Part shown: positions 37,775 through 48,130 of the stretch, piece after piece | Layout of the letters: each line of letters starts with the position of its first letter | Position numbering within the stretch: the first letter of the stretch is position 1 | Assembly (NCBI GenBank): GCA_027422505.1 | Contig: JAPQWV010001083.1 | Coordinates: 1 to 64,000 of the forward strand | Length of the DNA: 64,000 bases | Direction: 5' to 3' | Source of the DNA: Craterostigma plantagineum | Taxonomy: Eukaryota; Streptophyta; Magnoliopsida; Lamiales; Linderniaceae | Translations under genes and position numbers: made by a program | Notes under the pieces: model-generated | What the model was told of the DNA's origin: nothing | Databases searched by the model: none | The model's input: the letters and a program-made list of their open reading frames with translations, nothing else

Positions 37775-38169
37775 TTGAACGTGTCAATCGACTGTAAATG
37801 CATCATCATTCAGCTGCTCATCTCGACGAAATCAGTAATCACTCAAGGATTTCATGTTAAACCCAAATTCACCTTGTCGGCGTTGCAGTTGCGGAAGACA
37901 GGCGAAACTAATCCCGTGACAACGCGTTGTTTAACAACGGGAATTTCATCGACGTGGCATCTATCGCGAAAGCACGTTAGCCGCCAAGGTATTTCCGAGG
38001 ACCGGGATTGAACGAACTAGCTTGGGTGCTTTGTGGGATGGTGATGAGTAAGCCCAAACACATGACTCTGAGCAATTGGGAGAATAAAGTTCTTAGCCAC
38101 GCTCAGATCGAGTATGCATGTATCGATGCATTTGTTTCTTACAAGATCGGCTACCATCTTCTCAAATAG
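37775..38169 (+). pseudogene. Werner-like 3'-5' exonuclease fragment
   Basis: Plant Werner-like exonucleases are DnaQ-fold 3'-5' exonucleases. The last part reads cleanly from about 38052: KPKHMTLSNWENKVLSHAQI then EYACIDAFVSYKIGYHLLK and a stop at 38169. The block ACIDAF holds the conserved late Asp of the fold. Upstream in shifted frames are DCKCIIIQLLIST (near 37790) and VGVAVAED (near 37880), which fit the middle of the domain. The first part of the domain, with the first catalytic Asp-x-Glu, is absent, and several frame shifts are present. It is a truncated copy directly downstream of the possible gypsy remnant. Confidence 0.72.
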
Positions 38170-38435
38170 TAGTGAATAAAGACCAATCAGTCTAACGCCT
38201 TCAGTCTTACTGTTTCGCAAACTTACTTTCTAGGGTTTACCTCCGTACATTCTATTTACATTGTTGCAGTCTTACGCAGTCTTATAATCTTAAAGACATA
38301 TTAGCATTCTTACGCAGACTTACAAATTTACATAATTCTGACATATATTTATTACTTTCTTACAGCTAAATAAATGATTTATCACTATGATATAAACAAC
38401 AGGAGAAATAATACATTCATACAATTTAAATTATA

Positions 38436-39573
38436 GGGCTATTTAAATGTCAGGCCCTATTAGTAAGTTTGGTTAGAAATCAGGCCCCATTAATGTTGGG
38501 CTAAAGAGAAGACCCAATTTAATGTTTTATTAGAGTTCAGGCCCCAAATGCTGCAAAAGACCTTTTCACCCTTGTTTTATTCAGCTTTCCGCCCATAATA
38601 CATACTGTTTATTCGGTACATTCATCTCAACCTGGTACCACATTATTTTATTCAGCTTTTCCGCCCCTCCACGGACTTGTTTATTGGGTACCACTTCATC
38701 GCAACCTGGTACCACATTATTTTGGTATATTTTATTATTCCAATAGGGGTAACGCTTCTTTATAATAATTATACCGCTTTACTCCTATTTAGTACCACAT
38801 CTGCTAATATTAAATACCAAATGTACCACTTTACTCCACTCTGGTACCACATCTTCTAAAACTAATACAAATGAGAATAAGTAATATCTCCTACAGTTTT
38901 TTGGTAACAATTCATATGGTAATTATACCACTTTATGCCTTATAGTACCGAAACATTTTAAATAAATACCTGAGAATAAGTAATATCTCGTCCAGCTTAG
39001 TAAGAATATGGTAACTATACCACTTATGCCTTTCTGGTACCTAATCATTTGAAATAAATACCACATGAGATAAGTAATATCTCGTACCAGTTGATTAACA
39101 ATTCATATGGTAATTATACCACTTTACGCCTTTTTGGTACCGAATGATTTGAAATAAATACCACATGAGAATAAGTAATATCTCGTACCTGATTAACAAT
39201 TCATATGGTAATTATACCACTTTACGTCTTTCTGATACCGAATCATTTGAAATAAATACCACATGAGAATAATTAAATATCTCGTATCAGTTGATAAACA
39301 GTTCATATGGTAAATCATTTCTAGTACCAGTTTCGTTAACGATTCAATGGAAGTTAGTTTACCACTTTACTACTTTTTCATACCACATCGTCTAAAATGA
39401 ATACCAAAAGATAATACATCTTATATACACATACAAGGGCATTTTCGTCAAATCATAGTTTATGTCCCTTTATTCTGATTTTATGAAAAGTAGGTCCTTA
39501 AAAACTATGTTTTATATGAGTAGGGCCTGAATTCAAACAAAAATTAATGTAGGGCCTGAAACGTGAAGCTCCC
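38436..39573. mobile_element. Mutator-like MITE with 9-bp target duplication
   Basis: Ends are GGGCTATTTAAATGTCAGGC and the reverse complement of GGGAGCTTCACGTTTCAGGC, imperfect inverted repeats with shared GGG and TCAGGCCC. Both sides are flanked by the perfect 9-bp repeat TAAATTATA (38427-38435, 39574-39582). A 9-bp duplication is the hallmark of Mutator-like elements. The interior has no transposase and includes tandem units of about 100 bases. Confidence 0.82.
38884..39320. repeat. Tandem repeats of about 100 bases inside the MITE
   Basis: Four to five units share AATATCTC, CAATTCATATGGTAATTATA and CCACTTTA.GCCTTT.TGGTACC. They account for much of the length of the surrounding element. 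Confidence 0.8.
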
Positions 39574-39605
39574 TAAATTATATTATTGAACAGTGAAGCA
39601 GTCGT

Positions 39606-39606
39606 G

Positions 39607-39638
<32 letters not shown>

Positions 39639-39645
39639 TATAGAT
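39606..39645. repeat. TA microsatellite
   Basis: Uninterrupted TA run followed by TATAGATATAGATA, just right of the MITE. Confidence 0.85.
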
Positions 39646-40289
39646 ATAGATATACATAATTATTTGAATACAATCTGATCATTGTAATATCCAAAATTTG
39701 AGGATATGTTTGAATGTCACGGCTACTGCCCAAAGAATCATATTGAAGTTTCTATGACGCTGAATACTCAAATATTGTAAGACTGTACATTGTAGAAATA
39801 TGAGACGCACTCAGCAATGAGAATACACGACTTAAACAATGAAAGACTGTAAGACTGCACAGCTATTGACTGCTAATTTACTGAGTAATCTTATCCTTAT
39901 ATACACAGACACATTCAAATACGTTGTTTCCCTTTCCCTTGGCACTCATAAAAAATGCTCCACCCAACCAATCAGAGCAGAGCCCAATTTTTTTTTTTAT
40001 GTCTAGGTTCATTGTAACAGTTTAAAAAAGTTCTCTTTTTGCTGATATGGCGGGCTAGGAGTCATTCTATTCCCTTTTGGGCCTCTATAAAAATGCAAGC
40101 TCCTGTATATACCTGTATATACAATAATTCATTGTTTGACAACATGTTTTCATATCTCTCCAACTTCGTCAGATCCTATGCGAAATCCAAAAATATCGTC
40201 ATAAAAAGAGAAAGAGAAACAGTGGGATCTATGGGTTCTTCTCATAGCATAAACGAGGCACAGAGGGTCGCTCACAGGATGTAATCGCG

Positions 40290-40690
40290 CGTAAATCGCG
40301 ACGAGGCAACGGCGGGTGGGGGGTAATGGCTGGTCGAGGCGGCGGGTAGAAGGCGGCGGGCCGCGTGGAGCGAGGCGGGTCGAGGCGGCGGCGGTGTGAG
40401 GGGTAACAACGGGCAGCACTTCGAGGCGTGGTCGCGGCGGCACTTCGAGGCGGCAGCAGGTGGGGGGTAAGGGAGCGTCGAGGCGGGTCGAGGCGGCAGG
40501 ACGCGGGTCGCGGAGCAGCGGGCGGCAGAAAGAGGCGGGTCCCGGCGGCGGCGGCGGTAGGAGGCGGCAGCTGGAACAACTCGCGGCGGCGGCAGCAAGA
40601 GGCGGCGGGTCTTGGTGCGACGGCAGGTCGAGGCGGCTGCGAGCAGCAGCTGGCGGAGGTGGTCTTCTTCTTCCTTCGTCTTCGTCGTCG
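40290..40690. repeat. GC-rich GGCGG/GGTCGAGGC microrepeats
   Basis: Strikingly GC-rich against an AT-rich background, built of GGCGGGTCGAGGCGGCGG-type units. Long frames on both strands are Arg/Gly- or Pro/Arg-rich, a by-product of the composition. A GA run (40690-40702) closes it. Confidence 0.75.
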
Positions 40691-40728
40691 AGAGAGAGAG
40701 AGATCTGTAGGGTTTAATACCAGATCTA

Positions 40729-40870
40729 ATTCGTATCGAGTTTACGAGTTACGACATATAACTCGTATAAACTTCTTACGAGTTACCCACGTTCTCACCG
40801 TTGCCAGCGAGGACGAGTATCTCGTATAAGTTTATACGAGTTATGTAACTCGTAATAACTCGATACGAAT
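40729..40870. repeat. Long imperfect palindrome
   Basis: The left arm starts ATTCGTATCGAGTTTACGAG and the right arm ends AATAACTCGATACGAAT. Arms of about 55 bases built of ACTCGTA/TACGAGT pair across a spacer of about 27 bases (near 40787-40813). It could extrude as a cruciform or be transcribed to a hairpin RNA. Confidence 0.8.
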
Positions 40871-41008
40871 TTCAATATTTCATTAATGCTTTTCACTTCA
40901 TGATTATTTGTTAATGTTATAATTTTATAATTATTTTATTAAAGAAGCCTATCTCAACAGCATATACATGTATATATGTGTACGACGTGATCCATTGAGT
41001 GGAGAATA

Positions 41009-41010
<2 letters not shown>

Positions 41011-41051
<41 letters not shown>
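41011..41051. repeat. AT microsatellite
   Basis: About 40 bases of alternating AT. Confidence 0.85.
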
Positions 41052-41052
<1 letters not shown>

Positions 41053-41589
41053 CCCCTCATATATTGTCATTTCAGTATTGTCTTTTGGACATCCACTTAC
41101 TACAAGGGCTGGATTACATATATGAAGACATGGGAGAGGTATATGTTTGTTTGTACGTATGTGTTTTGAAGATAAGTTATTATTGTACTAGGTTTAGACC
41201 CGTGCCATGCAGGGTTGTTCATTGACGACGTGTCAATGAAAAGGAAAAGAATGTATTTCAAAGTATGTGTGTATATATATGTCTCAAATATTTGTCATTT
41301 CCTTACCTCGTCTGGTCAATCTGATCATCGTCTTTATTTTGATCCACAAACTTCTACACAAATTGATCGGTGAGGTCGACGATTGCGCCTCCTCTATTCT
41401 GCAACAAAAGAATCAATCCATTCAAATCGTTGTACAGTCTTCAACTTTTATGTGATAGCTGTGCAGTCTTACAGTCTTTCATTGTTTAAATCATGCAGTC
41501 TCATTGCTGAGTGCAGTCGGTGAAGTAGACAAAGTCCACGAATTCGGGCTCTATGTAAAGGAATAGATTCTTTTCAAGTTAAGGTTCGT

Positions 41590-42070
41590 TGGCTCTGTGT
41601 ACTTCTCCGCCTAGAAACTGGGTCATAAAAGACTCATAAGCTAAAAACTCTCCGCCAGTGCAAGTGAAGACTCTTTTCAGGTGAAGTGGACGATGGTGAT
41701 ATGCAGGGAAAGGCCTGAAGCTTGAAAGGATGCCAAAATAGAAAAATCCATAAGGGCTTTACGCAATTGACAAATAGGTTGATCGCGATATTTGAAATTG
41801 TACACATCAAGAGGAAGGCCTAACCTACGCATTTAATCGAACATATGGAGGGCATCAGAGAATTGCTTCATCTTGACCACAATTCTTGTATTTACGAGAA
41901 GTCCTTGACAGATGGCGTTATTCTCATGAACAACCTGTATCGATGTCGGAAACAGCGTTTGCGGCTTTTTTAATCGACTAAAATCTAACATGGGGTTCTT
42001 CTAAAAAATGTTCTGTATAGTCGAGCGAAGCGGAGTCAAGAACGATTGAGGAAGACAGAGAAAACGTAGT
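41590..42070 (-). pseudogene. Pentatricopeptide-repeat (PPR) gene fragment
   Basis: PPR proteins bind organelle RNA. On the minus strand the segment near 41800-41870 reads KQFSDALHMFD, stop, MRRLGLPLDVYNFKYRDQPI, the typical P-class repeat layout (DAL.MFD.M...G...DVYTFN). The following block (CQLRKALMDFSILASF) matches the next repeat, and LDFSRLKKPQ lies upstream. In-frame stops and shifts and a length of only one to two repeats make it a remnant. Confidence 0.6.
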
Positions 42071-42285
42071 GTTGACGGAAAAGAAACCAGTATCTACATC
42101 AAGACAGAAAAATGATTATGCGATGAAGGAGAAGGAATAATTTAACAAGAAGGAGAACGGCATAAACACCGTTTTTATTTTCTATTTGTTTGTTTTATGG
42201 TCGATATTGTCACAATAGTAATATGATTGAATTATTTGGATTTTGGATTATTTATTGAGAATGGATTTGGATTCTTGTCACGGGC

Positions 42286-44300
42286 CTGTAGATAATTCGG
42301 TGTTGACGATGCAGACAAATCACGTAGTAAGGATTTGTTGTTAGATGGGGATGCGATAGATAGAACTATTAGATTAGGGTCGTTAGAGAATGTTGTGTGG
42401 GGTACTAGAGAAGCACCGATTGTCCTACACGGTCGCTTATTAGGGATGTTGAACGATATGGGTCTATACAGCGTCTACAGCTGTATGTAGCAGAGGGTTG
42501 ACCCTCATTTGATTACAGCATTAGTAGAGCGTTGGAGGAAGGAGACCCATACGTTTTTTTTTTGTTGGGAGGCGACCGTTACTTTACAGGACGTAGGTAT
42601 TTTGTGGGGTTTGTCTGTAGACGGTAGTTGTGTCTCCGGTGTGATCCATACGAGGGCGGTCACACAATGGATGGACACGAGTGCGAGCGGTTGCTAGGGT
42701 TTAGACCGCCTGCTGATAAAATTAAGAGGTCATCGCTATCGATGAAGTCGTTAGCGAGTTGCTTGTTGGAGCATCCAATAACGGATGATAGTGATGAGGT
42801 CGAATGTTCAGCACCGGGTTATGCGATGCAACTCTTCGGTGCGGTGATGTTCCCCAATTGTAGCGCCAATACCGTATCATTGACGTACCTTCAGCTGTTG
42901 GAGGATATTGAGGAGGTGCGCACGTTTAGTTGGGGTAAATTGCGGTGCTGGCATTCCTTTACAGATAGCTTTGTTCGGCATGCAAGCCGAACAAGCTTAA
43001 TATAGGCGGACCCCTACGGCTGTTGCATCTAATTATATAGAAACTTGATTAATTTTATAGTTATTTTAAAAATTTATTTAGAACGTGGAATTTTTTAGGC
43101 ATGGGCATATATGAGGATCTTGCCATTTCAGCCAGTTCGGGGTATTCAGCGTATCACTATGGAGCCCTGATAGTGGACGGGATAGTCTTACCGATTCCCC
43201 CCACATGCTGTGAGGTATGTATGGGCGTTCATCCAAATTTGCGAATTTTTTCCCCTCTTACATTTATAATTGTTGTGTAAAAATTTGACAGGTAGAAACA
43301 CATTATTTGATCACACTACATCGACGAACTCCAACATTCGCACCATCCCCGAGTGCCTTGATCGGCTGCAGCCGCATCAATTTGTATGGACTACGTACAA
43401 CATGATGCTCCCGGAAATTGCCACTCTTCAATATCGCGGAAATCCATGACCTCGAACGAGTGCTTCAGCAGTTTGGAATTATCCAGGGGATTCCCGTTCT
43501 ACCGCCGTATCGTGATATAAATCTCCACACGTACGAGCGTCGACAGCGGACGGGGATGGATTGGAGAACGCATTCATGCAGGATGGATTGGGTTATGGGA
43601 GGAGCGAGAGGAAACCGTCTTTAATGGTCCTCCCACGACTGATGTCATGTCGACGGAGGATTATTATTACGACTGGTTTCATCGGATCACTCACCTCTAT
43701 ATATATCCACATGCGATGCAGATGTCACGGGGCTTCCAGATGGGGATGCGGTGTTTATGTCGACCATCGTAAGTTATATTATGATGTTATTTGTTTAATA
43801 GCCCAGCTGATCTAATTTATTTTTCATTTTTAGGAACGCGGGGTTCACAACAGCCTTTGTTACGCGAGGAGCGGCAATTACAATGAGTCGATCCAGTTAC
43901 TGGAGCACCATGGATAACTTGTTTATCTCGCGACTCCAAACAGTGAGGCCAGACCATCTCACGTACATGAGGCCGACCATCTCACGTGCACGAAGCTGTT
44001 AACCCGTCCTTCTTTGAGGATTTTCGCCCTTCTTGCAATCATCTGCAGCCCAACACAGCTCACAGCCAGATTATATGGATTATCAGGTATGTTAAATTAT
44101 TATAAATTATTTACTTTTAAATTAAAATTAATTTAACACATCTTAGGCGTTCACGACACCTTCACCACGACCGCGATGTCCTCGAAGTCCGGTAGATGAT
44201 GCGGAGCAAGTAATCGTCGAGGAAGTAGAGTTCGTAGGCCAGCTCGTTGTGGGACCGGCGGTCATTTGGCGCATCATGGCAGATAGAGCGTTATGCGTAC
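42286..44300 (+). pseudogene. Plant mobile domain (MAIN/PP7-long-like) gene, decayed
   Basis: The plant mobile domain occurs in MAIN/MAIL1 nuclear proteins that keep transposons silent and in Mutator- and gypsy-borne copies. Readable blocks: EAPIVLHGRLLGMLNDMGLY (near 42413), [18 protein letters not shown] (near 42502), [18 protein letters not shown] (near 42570), SLTYLQLLEDIEE (near 42880), YGALIVDGIVLP-like text (near 43160), HDLERVLQQFGIIQGIPVLP (near 43450) and DYYYDWFHRITHLYI (near 43660). Frame changes and stops separate them; gaps near 43015-43090, 43210-43290 and 43780-43835 may be introns. Whether it is a host gene or a transposon passenger cannot be told. Confidence 0.75.
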
Positions 44301-44332
44301 GTTGTTTTTTTTGTAACGAATATTGCAGGCGT

Positions 44333-44530
44333 TCAAATCTATTATTTTTATTATTCTTATTAATATTATTGTATTGTTATTATATTATTTTATTATTATT
44401 ATTAGATTTATTGTTATTATTATATTTGTTATTATTATATTATTATATTTATTCTGTTATTATCATTATTATTATTATTATAATTTTTATTATTTTTATT
44501 ATTTTATTATTATTATTATTATATTCTTAT
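44333..44530. repeat. TTA/TTAT-rich microsatellite
   Basis: About 200 bases almost wholly of A and T in TTATTATTA-type repeats. The Leu/Ile-rich reading frames across it are by-products. Confidence 0.85.
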
Positions 44531-44535
44531 ATTTG

Positions 44536-44980
44536 TTATCATGGTATGAATAGCGAAGATATTTCGATGGGGACATCTTCAAAAAACGAAGAAGATGAAG
44601 ATTTTTGCCTTGCTGGTGAAGGACAAGATCCGGAAAATCCGGATAACATTATTATTGACGATGTTGGAGATAATGCTATTGACCTTATGGACAAGAAATT
44701 TCCATTATTAAAGATAAAGTGTCTCAAATCGTCAAGACTCGTGAAGAAATTAAAGAGTCTAGAGCCAGAGAAGCACTCAAAATTAAAGAAGCCATTGATG
44801 GGCCCAAATAATGCTGATTGTAACATCAACGATGGAAAATGGATTACTATTAACTTTAATAAAGCTAAGGATAAGAACGAAGACTTTCTTGCCGAATTGA
44901 TCACAGTTGTATACCTCAACAAAGTCGACAGCTTTGAAGAAAAATTTCTTCTTCTTTTAATTTTGTACTTCTATTTATAG
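44536..44980 (+). pseudogene. Acidic polyprotein segment of the endogenous caulimovirid
   Basis: An open frame after the TTA repeat begins with a segment shared, inverted, with 49186-49222, showing that it continues the viral frame present on the minus strand at 49175-50460. It is rich in Asp/Glu, then Lys, with no catalytic motif. Exact role unknown; it lies between the structural regions of such polyproteins by analogy. Confidence 0.5.
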
Positions 44981-45084
44981 CAGAGGATCTCATATGTATT
45001 GGGTGTGCTTTTATTTACGACCTTTGATACTCTCTCTTCCCTCATTTCTCTGTAATTCCCTCTCTGTTGTAAAATATTTCAAGT

Positions 45085-45090
45085 AATAAA
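45085..45090 (+). promoter_or_regulatory. Possible viral poly(A) signal
   Basis: AATAAA in the T/C-rich stretch ahead of the primer site, where caulimovirids place their promoter and poly(A) region. A TATTTATA box-like sequence lies near 44970. Confidence 0.4.
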
Positions 45091-45726
45091 AGTTGAAGTT
45101 CCTTGTACGAATTCTCTTACAAGTAAGTTTTTAATTTGTATTTATATATTTTATTTAAGTCTCACTTAGCCTTAATGGAAGGCTAAATTCTATCGTTAAA
45201 CTACACCAAGATGCCTTAGTACCTTATCGTGGTTTTATATCATATATATATATATATATATTAATATGATGTATTTAATATTTTCTTCTATAAAAATCTT
45301 TTGAAAATCGATTGAAAGAATTAAATTTGGGATAAAGGTTGTGCTAAAATTGATTTTAATTAAACCTATTTCTGCTCTTGGCAAGCCCGTGTTGGCGAAA
45401 GAAAGGCGTTTGAAGGCGATGGCTGTTACCGATTGAATTAGTTGAATGAAAATTTTATCATGTAAAATCCTTGTATCCGATGATTCAATTCTGGCAATCA
45501 CAAAACTAATTTATTTTGGTTTTCTATGCTTGACTACTATTGAACAAGATTTCGGATTTAGTATATCGGCTGGAATACCTTTAGTCCTAAAGGGATCAGA
45601 CTGTTTACAGTTTTGATAACTGGACTGACGTCAAAACAACACCAAGTACTATTTTCCGTTGTTTTTAGTTCTTTAGGATGTCAAGCTATGTTTGTCTTTT
45701 CTGATATTAATAATGATCCTTTCGAA

Positions 45727-45738
45727 TGGTATCAGAGC
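45727..45738 (+). promoter_or_regulatory. Met-tRNA primer binding site of the endogenous caulimovirid
   Basis: TGGTATCAGAGC, perfect complement to initiator Met-tRNA, about 700 bases upstream of the movement-protein core. No LTR borders it, so it fits a pararetrovirus rather than a retrotransposon. Confidence 0.75.
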
Positions 45739-45998
45739 CTAGGTGGGTATTAAGAGTCAAGGTAAGAAAAATACTGAGTTGATCTCAATTTTATCCCCAT
45801 GGATAGGGGGATATTTTCATATACTTTACAGTATTCTTCCTAGTTTACGTGTCACGGCAATTTGGAATAGAGAATCTCTATTAACGAAGGTTTAACTAGT
45901 TGAATAGTGGAGTAAAGGTCTCCATTCCTATTTGTGGTTAATACCTATTTGTGTTGTTGTTGTTTAATAAAACAGGTCTATTATATATAGTTAAGGTA

Positions 45999-46084
45999 CG
46001 GAAAGAGAGGGATTCGAACCCTCGGTAAACAAAAGCCTACATAGCAGTTCCATGCTACGCCTTGAACCACTCGGCCATCTCTCC
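45999..46084 (-). tRNA. trnS-GGA: Plastid-type tRNA-Ser(GGA), one base short, in a plastid DNA insert
   Basis: The minus strand begins GGAGAGATGGCCGAGTGG and ends GGGTTCGAATCCCTCTCTTT then CCG, with a long variable arm as in Ser tRNAs and the anticodon GGA. The anticodon arm reads GTAGCATGGAACTGC, one T fewer than the plastid gene as I recall it. The neighbouring sequence to about 46180 also looks plastid-like (intergenic spacer of the rps4-trnS-ycf3 area, from memory). It is a nuclear insertion of plastid DNA, or of mitochondrial DNA of plastid origin, and is probably not functional. Confidence 0.8.
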
Positions 46085-46199
46085 TACATAATGATTATGA
46101 ACCAAAAACTGAGTGAATAGCGAGTTCTTGATATTCTATTCTCAATTATTAGATAGTATGACCAATCCATTTTTACTATAATATTACAAATTCCACATA

Positions 46200-46790
46200 G
46201 AAAATTTTTCAGTTAGTTTAACGTCTTTTACCAATGAATTTAATGAGAAGAAAAGATACTGTTAAAAAGCAGCATAGAAGAGGAATATGATGTTCCTCAA
46301 GATTTAGACAAATAAATCGTTGGAACAATTCCTAAGATAGATTATAAAATAATCTATGAATTAGGAACTGTGGAAAAATTAGGCTTGAAACAAGTAGTCA
46401 AAACTACTGAAGAAACTATATCTCTTAATAAGAGATGGTTATTAGGCTTCTAAGTAATAGAGACTTAGAAAAATATAGAATAAACCATATGTTTATTCAT
46501 ATCGGGTTAGTTCAGGTAGCCTTTAAGCCTTTGACTTTGGAAGGTTTGCCAGAGAGTTTTGTAGCAGCCCTTAGAGGTGGCCGAAATCTCGACTGGAAAC
46601 AATCCCTTAGGGGAATAATTCAGTCTAGTCTTGCTCATGGCCCGGTATACTTTAATGTATTACCAAATCTCCAATTATCATTGACTGATGTCAATATATT
46701 GGATGCCTTGACATTAAATGTCAAAACTCACGGATATAATTACGCTCCAGGATCGGAAGTAATTTGTATCTTATAGGATTTATTATAAAC
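46200..46790 (+). pseudogene. Caulimovirid movement protein remnant
   Basis: The core 46435-46776 is an uninterrupted frame with the family signatures FIHIGLVQVAFKPL, GPVYFNVLPNLQLSLTD and ILDALTLNVKTHGYNY. These proteins enlarge plasmodesmata for cell-to-cell spread. The N-terminal part (46200-46435) and the continuation after the stop at about 46776 lie in shifted frames. Read only as a fossil; not intact. Confidence 0.85.
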
Positions 46791-46949
46791 CCTTATATAC
46801 ACTGAATCCTCAGTGCAAAATTGTTGATAAACCTATCAACGAAACTGTTCTTATAGAAATCAATTTTAGCAGATCTAATATCACAACTCCAAGATCTATT
46901 AAATGGGAAGAAATCCAATTCCCAGAAAATGGGTTATTGAACGAGCTAT

Positions 46950-48130
46950 GGCTCTTCAGCCCAAATTAAGAACATTCCTACTCAAATAATACAGACAACA
47001 TATGAAATTGTTCAAATACAATTTGAGCAGAATAGAAAATCTGTTGATGTTAAAACCCCGAGATCTAGAATTTCTAGATCAATCTCTTCACATTATCATA
47101 TATCACCATGTTTATATGATAAGATCACCTTCTAGAGCTTCGACTTCTCAAGTCAGAGAATCAACCTCTAATGATTACCTACATAATAAAGTAGAAGAAT
47201 CAAGAATAATTCTGATAATATGTGTCATGATGTTTTAAAAATCAAGACGAGGAAATAACCGAGTCAGAAATGGATTTTCGTGTTTAATGGATTTTAAACC
47301 AAAAATCAATTTTAGTCCGGGTTCACCGGCAAGAAAGAAAATTCAACAAGAATTCTTTCAACCCAAATGGGAGCTTTTCCGAAGATGGTTTTTGAAATTT
47401 TAATAAAGAAGATAAATCTATTATCCAAGAAAAATTTTATAAAGATTTAGAAAATCGGAATGAAAAATTGCCTTTCGTTCCTTGGTTTTTAACAAAATAT
47501 TTTAAAGATATGATTTCTGTTCTTGAAAGAAATTATAACTTTCAACCGAGAAAAATCTCACTTCAGTTTTTCCTCCTCAAACTAGTTTTCCAAATGGAAA
47601 AAGAGAATGAAATTAGATTTTTTAATGCTTTTCGAAATTATTTGAAAAAGAAAATGATACGCTTTCTGTACTATTAATCATATTAATAATCTTTTAAAAC
47701 AACAAAATTATACTAATATGTATGTTACTGTTTTAGGAGAACAAATTTCTTTATTAAAGAAAATATTGAGGAAATTTCATCCTCAATAAAAGACATAAAG
47801 AACTTTTATTAAAAGAAAAAAATAATTTAGAGACAGTTGATATCGCGTCTCCAAGTATTCAACCTCCTCCTGAAGTTACAGATTTTAAATTAAAATCTAT
47901 TCCCAAATTGAGAAATTACGTGAAGAAAAACTTCAAAATCTTAAGCTTAATATTTGAAAATCAATTAGAAAATTCTGATAATTTGCAAAATACTTTTAAT
48001 CAAGAAATTAATAAACTTAAGCATATTAAATATGCTGATAGGCCAACTCAAAGTAAATATTATTACCCTAGGCCTACTCCTCAAGACATCTTGTTCGAAG
48101 AACAAGAATTTATGCTTAACAATTAGTATA
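46950..48130 (+). pseudogene. Caulimovirid polyprotein segment between movement and coat regions
   Basis: Several short collinear frames (47002-47238, 47468-47677, 47908-48126) are Lys/Asn/Phe-rich. They end in a Pro-Tyr-rich stretch (YYYPRPTPQDILFEEQEF) just ahead of the coat-like region. No domain is recognised. Confidence 0.55.

Larger units (their letters stand above)
39811..41515. repeat. Inverted repeat pair of about 58 bases, 1.6 kb apart
   Basis: The left arm 39811-39868 contains AACAATGAAAGACTGTAAGA and CTGCACAGCTAT. The right arm 41450-41515 is its near-perfect reverse complement (ATAGCTGTGCAGTCTTACAG, TTTCATTGTTTAAATCATG). Both arms end with CACTCAGCAATGAGA or its complement. This could mark the ends of an undescribed element enclosing the GC-rich repeat and palindrome, but no target duplication was found. 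Confidence 0.65.

Noticed and set aside
40230..40829. Open frames on both strands giving Arg/Gly- or Pro/Arg-rich proteins
   Set aside because: They overlap antiparallel in one GC-rich microrepeat with no conserved motif; composition explains the lack of stops.
41190..41225. Helitron-like phrase GTTTAGACCCGTGCCATGCAGGG
   Set aside because: The phrase recalls common plant repeats, but there is no CTRR end with hairpin, no TC start and no A/T insertion site that can be tied to it.
44249..44560. Long Leu/Ile/Tyr-rich frame resembling membrane protein
   Set aside because: It is a translation of the TTA/TTAT microsatellite; only the part after 44536 looks like real (viral) coding sequence.
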